The notes below the pieces were generated by a model, which saw only the letters and a list, made by a program, of their open reading frames with translations, did no database searches and was not told the origin of the DNA. Position numbers and translations under genes: made by a program. From an uncultured Clostridia bacterium (lineage in GTDB: Bacteria > Bacillota > Clostridia > Christensenellales > Aristaeellaceae), in assembly GCA_947166705.1 (NCBI GenBank), contig CAMVFE010000006.1, forward strand, positions 1-64,000: a stretch of DNA of 64,000 nt, in the 5' to 3' direction. This document shows, one piece after another, positions 57,261-64,000 of the stretch. Numbering within the stretch: position 1 is the stretch's first letter; every line of letters starts with the position of its first letter.

Positions 57261-57743
57261 GTGGATGCTGAAATGTTTCAAGCGGAAGCCCGGCGGATTG
57301 AGAGGCTGCTATACCGCATCGCCCGATCGTACCTGAATGATGATCAGGAAGCGGAGGACGCGGTGCAGGATGCATTGATCAAGGCCTGGGAGAAGAGAAA
57401 AACTCTGAGGGATATCCATCAGTTTAAGCCGTGGATGACCCAGATCCTCTCCAACCGGTGCAAGGATATACTGCGTAAGCGCAAAAGATGGAGCTTTTTT
57501 CCGCTGGAGGAAGATACCGCCCAGGTGGAGATGCCGGAGACAGAAAACGCGGTGACAGAGGCTATGAAGAAGCTGAAACCGGAACTGCGGATCGTCATGA
57601 CGCTTCACTATGTGGATGGATATTCTATTCAGGAGATGGCAGAAGCCCTGGGAATCCCCACGGGTACCATCAAAACCAGAATGCGTAACGCACGGAAGCA
57701 GCTTGGCAGGACTCTCCTCATTGATTGGGAGGAAGAAGTATGA
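57261..57743 (+). CDS. RNA polymerase sigma factor, ECF type (cassette 2)
   Basis: RLLYRIARSYLNDDQEAEDAVQDALIKAWEKRKTL..HYVDGYSIQEMAEALGIPTGTIKTRMRNARKQLGRTL; GTG start. Confidence 0.95.
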   Translation: MDAEMFQAEARRIERLLYRIARSYLNDDQEAEDAVQDALIKAWEKRKTLRDIHQFKPWMTQILSNRCKDILRKRKRWSFFPLEEDTAQVEMPETENAVTEAMKKLKPELRIVMTLHYVDGYSIQEMAEALGIPTGTIKTRMRNARKQLGRTLLIDWEEEV

Positions 57744-58981
57744 AGAACAATGAATTCAAAGAGAAACTGACATCTGTGACCCCTGAGATCCCGGAGCATT
57801 TCCACAATCGAATGGAAATGACCCTGGAGAACATTGTTTCACAGGAGGCTCACATGAAAGAATCTACCAAGAAAGCGATCCGCACTGCGGGCCGCTACTC
57901 CACCCGTACGATCGTAATTGCTGCTGTGCTGGCTGTGATGCTCTGTGCTGTGGCCCTGGCCGCGACCCAATGGCATGTGTTTGACCGGCTGCCCTTCATG
58001 CTGGGAAAGGGAACTCCCCCCATGGCGGATGAACTGATGCAGAGCAATCTTTATCAGGATACCGTGAACAACGTGGAAATCACCGTTCGGGAAGCAGGCT
58101 ATGATGGCCGAACGCTGCTGGTAGAGTACAGCTACCGGATGCTGGATGTGGATAAGGTATTCGGTGTTACTGCGGCGGAGGAGTTCGGCGAAAATCTGCC
58201 GGATGGAATGGAGCCTGATACTATCTTGGAGCAGTTGAGTGACGAAGCGTTTGATGCGCTGGCTGCTCATCATGTTGGCTGGAACTTTGACCAGCTGTGG
58301 ATCAACGGCCAGGGTGTCAATATGCCGAACAACTCCGGTGCGGTCTACAGCGGCAGCAAGGTGCCTGGTGAGATTATCTACACGGAATACTGGCGGCTGG
58401 ACAACGAGGGCGTGTTCCTGCATGACGGCGTAAATCAGATTACGCTGCCCATCGGCGCGAGCGTTGATGCGGAAACTCGGAAGAGTCTGGCTGATCAGGA
58501 GACAAAGATGTACCGGATGCCGGAGAGCGGCGTAGTCACCTTCAATTATGAGGTGAAGGACATCTCTTCTCAGGTGAAGAGCTTCTCACTGAACGAGGAA
58601 AAGGTACTGCCGGACGTGACCGCAAAGGTGACGGATGCCACCTTCACGCCCCTGATGACTTACATCACCCTTGATCTGAAGGTGAATCCGGATTCCCTGG
58701 CAGCTTTCATTGCGGCAAACGGTGAAGGGCCTAAGAACGACGATGGCGAAGTGATGTGGCCCTACGGCGGTATGGATGTGTTTGGTGAATGGGTTGAAAG
58801 TCTGGAACTGGTGGATGTAAAGGGCCAGCAGGTCTTCCCAGGTCATTATGGCCAGAACGGTATTGGCAATGAATGGGCTGAGTTCCTGTATCCCCATCTG
58901 GACAATATTCCTGATGAGTTATTCCTTGCTCCGATCAAAAACGGTCAGGCAGATATGGCACAGGCCGTACGGGTCAAATAA
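57740..58981 (+). CDS. Putative anti-sigma/DUF4179-like membrane protein (cassette 2)
   Basis: ATGA-overlap with sigma gene; TM TIVIAAVLAVMLCAVALAATQW. Confidence 0.82.
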   Translation: MKNNEFKEKLTSVTPEIPEHFHNRMEMTLENIVSQEAHMKESTKKAIRTAGRYSTRTIVIAAVLAVMLCAVALAATQWHVFDRLPFMLGKGTPPMADELMQSNLYQDTVNNVEITVREAGYDGRTLLVEYSYRMLDVDKVFGVTAAEEFGENLPDGMEPDTILEQLSDEAFDALAAHHVGWNFDQLWINGQGVNMPNNSGAVYSGSKVPGEIIYTEYWRLDNEGVFLHDGVNQITLPIGASVDAETRKSLADQETKMYRMPESGVVTFNYEVKDISSQVKSFSLNEEKVLPDVTAKVTDATFTPLMTYITLDLKVNPDSLAAFIAANGEGPKNDDGEVMWPYGGMDVFGEWVESLELVDVKGQQVFPGHYGQNGIGNEWAEFLYPHLDNIPDELFLAPIKNGQADMAQAVRVK

Positions 58982-59063
58982 TTCAGGGCTTACCACTGGG
59001 GGCGAGAGCAAACCCTTGCCCCCTTTTCAAACGGAGGTTTTGGCTATGAGGAGGCAAGCAGTA

Positions 59064-60137
59064 ATGAAACGTATCCTTGTATCTTTGTTACTGATCATTA
59101 CCCTGCTTATTGGCATTTCAGCAGAAGCAGAAGACAGATTCACGATTTCGGACATATACGAGCAATACAATGGCTGGCGCTGGCAGGCGGATTATGAAAC
59201 CGTCCGCAATGAGACCATCCATGTGGATGTGGAGATTTCCGTTCCGCAGGCGGATGCTATTCATGTGCTGTCAACCAGGTACATGCCCAAGGGCTATGAT
59301 GAAGCGAATGTGCAAGAGGGAGAGCAGATCGTGAATAGTCATGCAGGCTGGTTCAGCTGTACATGGCCCAATGACGCTTTCTGGAGAGAGGCAAAAAAGA
59401 AAGGGCTGCAGGAAGTCTATGCTGAGCCTGCTCCACTGGTGCTCCAATACGGACAGTTTGACATGAATACGGCCTATTCTGTCAATAATGCCCTGACAGT
59501 ACAGGACGCCTTAGATCAAACACAGGCAATTGTAGACCGCTTTTTCCCGGGACAAAGCATTCAATTGGTTCCCCATATTGTTCACGCAGATGTGAATCCC
59601 GGAGAGTACAAGCGTGGCAAAACAGGCGATTATGAATTGGTAAAGGAAGTCCCGGATTATAAAGGAGTGCTGTTCGTTATGTTTGATCAATGCATAGATG
59701 GCGTACCCGTGCTCGATCCTGATTGTAACGGAAGTTACAGTGCCTGGTGTATCATGAGAAGTATGGCAGATTATGGCTTGGATAGCTATCAGTATCACAT
59801 GGCTTATCAGTTTTTTTCCGATTTTCAGCCGAAGAAGAATGATGTGAAGATTTGCGCACCTTCTGAAATTATCAAAGCAGCTGAAACGATGATCCAGGAA
59901 GGTAAACTGCGCTCTGTCTATTCCCTGCGGCTTGGATATGCTGCTTTTTCCGAGGGAAAAGGAAAAGTGAAGTTGAAGCCTGTCTGGGTAATCGAGGGAG
60001 AACTGTTTGAAAAGGCGAAATCCGAGCCTGATAATATCAAGACAGTTCTTTCGATTGGCAGCCTTGAAGAAACGAAAATCATATTTGACGCGCAGACGGG
60101 TATATTGCTGGATACCCGCAGGATGTCTTATCAGTAA
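59064..60137 (+). CDS. Secreted protein (DUF6034-like)
   Basis: MKRILVSLLLIITLLIGISAEAED signal; co-directional with sigma cassette 2. Confidence 0.65.
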   Translation: MKRILVSLLLIITLLIGISAEAEDRFTISDIYEQYNGWRWQADYETVRNETIHVDVEISVPQADAIHVLSTRYMPKGYDEANVQEGEQIVNSHAGWFSCTWPNDAFWREAKKKGLQEVYAEPAPLVLQYGQFDMNTAYSVNNALTVQDALDQTQAIVDRFFPGQSIQLVPHIVHADVNPGEYKRGKTGDYELVKEVPDYKGVLFVMFDQCIDGVPVLDPDCNGSYSAWCIMRSMADYGLDSYQYHMAYQFFSDFQPKKNDVKICAPSEIIKAAETMIQEGKLRSVYSLRLGYAAFSEGKGKVKLKPVWVIEGELFEKAKSEPDNIKTVLSIGSLEETKIIFDAQTGILLDTRRMSYQ

Positions 60138-60193
60138 CTGGGATTATGTATTACAACGGCGGCAGCTTTCGGGCTCCCGCCTATATTTTTTTC

Positions 60194-60222
60194 TTGCAAG
60201 CACTCACAATTGTGTGTATAAT
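60194..60222 (+). promoter_or_regulatory. Promoter with embedded palindrome, XRE/ATPase module
   Basis: TTGCAA-17-TATAAT; CACAATTGTG palindrome at 60205-60214 in the spacer. Confidence 0.75.
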
Positions 60223-60257
60223 AATCACACATCGGATAGTGAAGGGGCGATGCATGG

Positions 60258-60989
60258 GTGGATAAGCAACTTGAAAATCTGGAAGGATATAGAACGATTC
60301 ATCTGAAGGCAGGCGCAAAGGACGGGGCGTTGAGGGAAAAGCGCATCGCGCTTGAAATGACGCAACAGGAGGTTGCCGATAAAGCGAAGATTAGCCTGTC
60401 CAGCTATCAGAAGTTCGAGATTGGCGACAGGAATATCCGGACTGCCTCTTTTGAACTGGTCTGCCGCGTGCTCAAAGCACTGGAGATGGACCCCACTGCC
60501 TTTTATGAAGGGGAATATGTTTTCGGAGAGCCGACTATCTTTGATAAGGAAGGCCGTAAATACATCCGATCAGGACGGTTGATTGATGAGGAAATCAATG
60601 AACAGGAAGCGGCTAACGCGATGCGCATACATTTTATCGAAGGCGCGATGGTCATACCGCTAAAGGCGCTCCGGGCGCTTAATAGTCCAGAATACCTGGA
60701 ACTGCTGTATCAGGATAACCGTCTTGGGATTAGGGTGGTAAAGAAAAAAGATGAATATGCGCTGACAATTCCGAAGACAGTATACAGCGGCAGATGGCGC
60801 GGAGTCCGGATCTGCAGGCAGCCGTTCACGGAGATGGTCTATGAGCTCATGGGCGGAAAAAAAGGCAACTACTCCGGAGATCTGTCTTTCTTTGAAAAAG
60901 GCTGCGTAATGGCGCTGGATGAAGTCTTTCCGTCAGAGTACATGATTAACGAAGAGCAGTTTTTTCTGGTGGATAATCCCGAAGAATGA
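60258..60989 (+). CDS. XRE-family HTH protein with uncharacterised C-terminal domain
   Basis: LREKRIALEMTQQEVADKAKISLSSYQKFEIGDRNIRTASFELVCRVLKAL; GTG start. Confidence 0.88.
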   Translation: MDKQLENLEGYRTIHLKAGAKDGALREKRIALEMTQQEVADKAKISLSSYQKFEIGDRNIRTASFELVCRVLKALEMDPTAFYEGEYVFGEPTIFDKEGRKYIRSGRLIDEEINEQEAANAMRIHFIEGAMVIPLKALRALNSPEYLELLYQDNRLGIRVVKKKDEYALTIPKTVYSGRWRGVRICRQPFTEMVYELMGGKKGNYSGDLSFFEKGCVMALDEVFPSEYMINEEQFFLVDNPEE

Positions 60990-61001
60990 GAGGTATCGTC
61001 G

Positions 61002-61991
61002 ATGTATTGTCCCTACAAGCCGGAAGAGTTGGTTCCCAAAGATATCGAGTATTTCTGGCCCGGTGCGATTGCGTATGGTTTTCCCGCGTATATCAATGGA
61101 TCAACCGGCCTTGGGAAAACCAATGTGTTTCTGAAAGTGATGGCGGATGCAAGTAACGGAATTTTCCCACCTGGAATAGAAAGAGGCAGTCTTGCGGAGC
61201 CGATACATTCTGATCCAATCCGGAGCTTTTATGTATCAACGGAGAATCCTGTGTGCGAGATCGCTTATCCGGCGCTTCTGTACAATGGTGCGGATAAAAG
61301 GATGTTCAAGATTCAGAAGGAAGAAGAAGGCCATTTTGTATTATGCACAGAAGACCTGATGGCGGCTGTGGAGGACTTTGATCCCCGGCTTTTCATCATT
61401 GACGCTTTTCAGGAACATCTGCCGGACGGATGCAGTCTGTCTGATGGTGATCAGATGAGCGAATTGATGCAAGAACTCGAGCGCTTTGCATATAAGACCA
61501 AAGTAGCACTGGTTCTTATCGGAAATGACGCAAAGGGATCTGAAGGTAGATCGGACGCAAATAAACTGCTCGGCAGTGGTGTCATCGCCCGCCGAGCGAG
61601 ATCAATGATCACGGTCAAGGAATCAGGGAATGAACGATATCTTAAAGTGACAAAACGTCTGGGTTTCACACGGAAGGAAGATACGCTGATCGGATACAGA
61701 TTCAATGAAGATAACCATCTGGAATTCTATCTGTATGATGACGGGAACAGTGAACCTGCAGAAGCTGAAGATGACGTTGTCCAGTTCATCAGGAAAACTC
61801 TGTCGAATGGGCCGATTGATGGCCACGATCTCTTCGCCATCGGGAAGGATAACGGATTCACAAAGGATCCGATCTACAAGAATCTGCGAAAGGCCGGTGC
61901 GAAGAAAGCAAGGCATAACGGAAACAATACTTTATGGTATCTGCCGGAAGTGACGCCGGACATAGAAGAGCACACGAGGAATCTGAAATAG
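61002..61991 (+). CDS. RecA-like AAA ATPase (AAA_25/RepA-type)
   Basis: INGSTGLGKTNVFLKVMADA Walker A; RLFIIDAFQEHL Walker B; LIGNDAKGSEGRSDANKLLGSGVIARRARSMITV. Confidence 0.85.
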   Translation: MYCPYKPEELVPKDIEYFWPGAIAYGFPAYINGSTGLGKTNVFLKVMADASNGIFPPGIERGSLAEPIHSDPIRSFYVSTENPVCEIAYPALLYNGADKRMFKIQKEEEGHFVLCTEDLMAAVEDFDPRLFIIDAFQEHLPDGCSLSDGDQMSELMQELERFAYKTKVALVLIGNDAKGSEGRSDANKLLGSGVIARRARSMITVKESGNERYLKVTKRLGFTRKEDTLIGYRFNEDNHLEFYLYDDGNSEPAEAEDDVVQFIRKTLSNGPIDGHDLFAIGKDNGFTKDPIYKNLRKAGAKKARHNGNNTLWYLPEVTPDIEEHTRNLK

Positions 61992-61993
61992 TA

Positions 61994-62087
61994 GTGGTGG
62001 CGGGGCGAAACGGCAAAACGGCAAAACGGGGCGTTGAGCCCAGTAGATATAAGGATAGTGGGTTCGCCGAATTGGCAAAACCACCAC
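61994..62087. repeat. Inverted repeat with GGCAAAAC direct repeats downstream of the ATPase gene
   Basis: GTGGTGG (61994-62000)/CCACCAC (62081-62087), GGCGAA/TTCGCC; GGCAAAAC at 62012, 62020, 62074. Confidence 0.6.
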
Positions 62088-62224
62088 ATCAAAGATAGGG
62101 ATAATTCTGGAGCAGTCCGATTGGTTGATCGTTGTAAGCTTTTTCTGTGCCGTGGGCCCTTCGTGCCTGCGGCATTTTTATTTGCGCATTTTCAAGTTTG
62201 CCCTTTGCTGACCAATCTCGCAGC

Positions 62225-62338
62225 TTACCGAAATTCTAATTCTTCCAACATAACCTCATAATCGACCTTTTCCATCGTATCTGAATCTTCGTCGGGCTTT
62301 TCCTCATCGAATCGTTTCAACCATGGAATCTCAGGCAT
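62225..62338 (-). CDS. Small acidic protein (37 aa)
   Basis: MPEIPWLKRFDEEKPDEDSDTMEKVDYEVMLEELEFR*; RBS CCGGAGGCGATACAGC-ATG; same strand, 73 bp after the AAA_13 gene. Confidence 0.5.
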   Translation of the reverse strand: MPEIPWLKRFDEEKPDEDSDTMEKVDYEVMLEELEFR

Positions 62339-62411
62339 TGCTGTATCGCCTCCGGAAATGTTGATTGTATGGATGGGGGCTGCTTTAAGGATTTAAGATG
62401 GATGCCTGTCT

Positions 62412-64000
62412 TTAATTGCCCCGTTTTGTCATCATGTCGTAGTGTTGATTCTGCTTCATTACCGTGAATATCTTTTCGAAGACGGAACGAAGATGCTTCA
62501 CATCAGCGGCGGAGGAGTCGTAATAAAGTCCATCATTAAAACCCGTTGCCCCAACATTAATCATGGCAACCATCGCAGATGCAGCACGATAGTCCTCACT
62601 GTTTTTACCGCCCCAGAAATCATTTTCGTGCTTATCGAGCAGGTTTATTCTGAGGTTTTCGTTCTGATAGCCAATCATCTGAACAAAGTAGTATTCAAGA
62701 ATCTGGCGGATAACAACCATGAGGGTTTCCGGATCGTTAGTTGTGCAGTATTCATGCCAAAGCGTATCGTAAGTGTTACGGACGGGACTGGTATTGACTC
62801 GTATCTCACCGCCTGAAAGCTGGACATCTTCATACATTTCTTTGATGTGAGACTGATTATCGTTGTCTTTTGTTATTTCAAAAAAGGATGCACACTCGTA
62901 ATCCGCCAGTCTGTTATAGGTGATCTCACGGAAGAAGTACGGATTATGTGTCAGGCAAAAGAACTGGCGTATATGATCATCCCTGGTTTCTTCATCAAGA
63001 GAATAATTGTTGTAGCAAACAGCAATCAGATCACGTACAAGGGAAGCCACAATGAACAAGGTACCGCTGTCCATGGAAGAAACGGGGTCATCAATAACAA
63101 CAATCTTATCCTCGACTTTACCCTCATCGGACTGGCTTCCCATAACCATGTGATAGAAGTACAGGAATGCAATAAAGTGTCTTTCACCCTCGCTCAGATT
63201 TTTATCGACGACTTCCTTTTTGCCGTTGACATCACGGACGAGCTGATAGATATACTTTGCTCCGGGTTTTTCCTGCAATTCAAAACCTCTGAAACCGGCA
63301 TTACGAATCGATCGATTAATATCCTCCATGACTTTCGTAGTGTTGACGGTTTCACTGTTCAGCTTCGCAATCTCACTGACAAGTTCGGCTGATTTTGCAC
63401 GCAGTTTCTTTTCTTCTTCGTTTTTTTCAGTCCAAGCCTTTTTGTCTTCTCGAGTTCGCGTTAACCAGTCTCGAATCTCCGCCGAACAATCGATTGCCAT
63501 CATGCCCCAGACCATTTCGGTGCATTTTTGCTGCTGCCCAGGGATATCAGCGAGGACATCCATGTAGGCCTGGATCTCATCGTTGATAATGGAAGTGATG
63601 TTATTGAGCTCAACAGAGATGGGAGACAAATCTTCCAAAGTGATTTTATCTGATGGATTTTCTCTTTTCTTTTGTAGAAGATCACGGTTACGCTTGATGG
63701 CGGCAATAAGCAACTGAGCCTGTTGCTTATATGCTGCCAGGTTTTTCGTCGGAAAGTGATTCTGGAGATTTTTAGCTATAGTGTTTTCGGCCAGTTCCAT
63801 ATCTTTAAGGAATGAATCTATGAATTTCTCCAGGGCTTTGAGATCGGTCTTATACTGTTGATCATAGCAGGCGGCAAGTTCTTCCTCAAAATTATCAGGC
63901 AACTTTTGCTGGCAGAATGGGCACTTACCATCTGTGCTTCCATGATAGGCGTTGTGCCCGGCTGTTACCCAGTCCAGATTGCCTAGCGTACGGATGAACA
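62412..64000 (-). CDS. AAA_13-type ATPase (PrrC/RloC-like), 5' end beyond window
   Basis: Frame open to edge: ..FIRTLGNLDWVTAGHNAYHGSTDGKCPFCQQKLPDNFEEEL..; NLSEGERHFIAFLYFYH signature; KIVVIDDPVSSMDSGTLF Walker B; VIRQILEYYF. Confidence 0.85.
   Translation of the reverse strand, partial: FIRTLGNLDWVTAGHNAYHGSTDGKCPFCQQKLPDNFEEELAACYDQQYKTDLKALEKFIDSFLKDMELAENTIAKNLQNHFPTKNLAAYKQQAQLLIAAIKRNRDLLQKKRENPSDKITLEDLSPISVELNNITSIINDEIQAYMDVLADIPGQQQKCTEMVWGMMAIDCSAEIRDWLTRTREDKKAWTEKNEEEKKLRAKSAELVSEIAKLNSETVNTTKVMEDINRSIRNAGFRGFELQEKPGAKYIYQLVRDVNGKKEVVDKNLSEGERHFIAFLYFYHMVMGSQSDEGKVEDKIVVIDDPVSSMDSGTLFIVASLVRDLIAVCYNNYSLDEETRDDHIRQFFCLTHNPYFFREITYNRLADYECASFFEITKDNDNQSHIKEMYEDVQLSGGEIRVNTSPVRNTYDTLWHEYCTTNDPETLMVVIRQILEYYFVQMIGYQNENLRINLLDKHENDFWGGKNSEDYRAASAMVAMINVGATGFNDGLYYDSSAADVKHLRSVFEKIFTVMKQNQHYDMMTKRGN

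Noticed and set aside
62442-63567. Plus-strand ORFs (124, 181, 79 aa)
   Set aside because: Antisense to the AAA_13 ATPase; no RBS or domain support.
1-64000. tRNA/rRNA genes or a retron/diversity-generating RT
   Set aside because: No tRNA-like cloverleaf, rRNA sequence or reverse-transcriptase (xxDD) motif was recognised by reading; a tRNAscan/Rfam search would be needed to exclude tRNAs or ncRNAs fully.

Overview
GC-rich, probably Clostridia-like chromosomal window (taxon is inference). It opens with the trailer end of a type I-C-like CRISPR array (8 repeats visible; leader and cas genes would lie to the left). The left and centre (about 0.6-46 kb) carry two LacI-controlled carbohydrate ABC operons. 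Locus 1 (4-16 kb): SBP, two permeases, heparinase II/III-like protein, DUF2264, GH88, GH2 beta-glucuronidase and L-rhamnose mutarotase. Locus 2 (23-30.7 kb): GH8 exo-oligoxylanase, LacI, SBP, two permeases and GH127. Housekeeping and accessory genes also lie there: a TA pair, NUDIX, S66 peptidase, ProX, MtnA/PNP, SbcDC, PAP2, GH13, and a TetR/MFS/CPBP locus. Several decayed genes are present: 5'-truncated rhodanese, GH3-like adenylase, TraX, and an IS21 (istB) deletion scar between two ABC-gene fragments. The right end (about 48.4-64 kb) is more AT-rich and mosaic. It holds a DUF4143-type AAA ATPase with a frameshifted paralog, a methyltransferase, an ORF6N/PLD-like protein, two ECF sigma/anti-sigma cassettes, an XRE plus RecA-like ATPase module, and an AAA_13 (PrrC/RloC-like) ATPase running off the edge. 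The most unusual unexplained signal is a dispersed element in the island. It contains paired 11-bp-period TTTACTACC (GTAGTAAA) boxes at four sites, plus a diverged direct repeat of about 125 bp bracketing the AAA/methyltransferase segment. The boxes resemble integrase arm-type sites.
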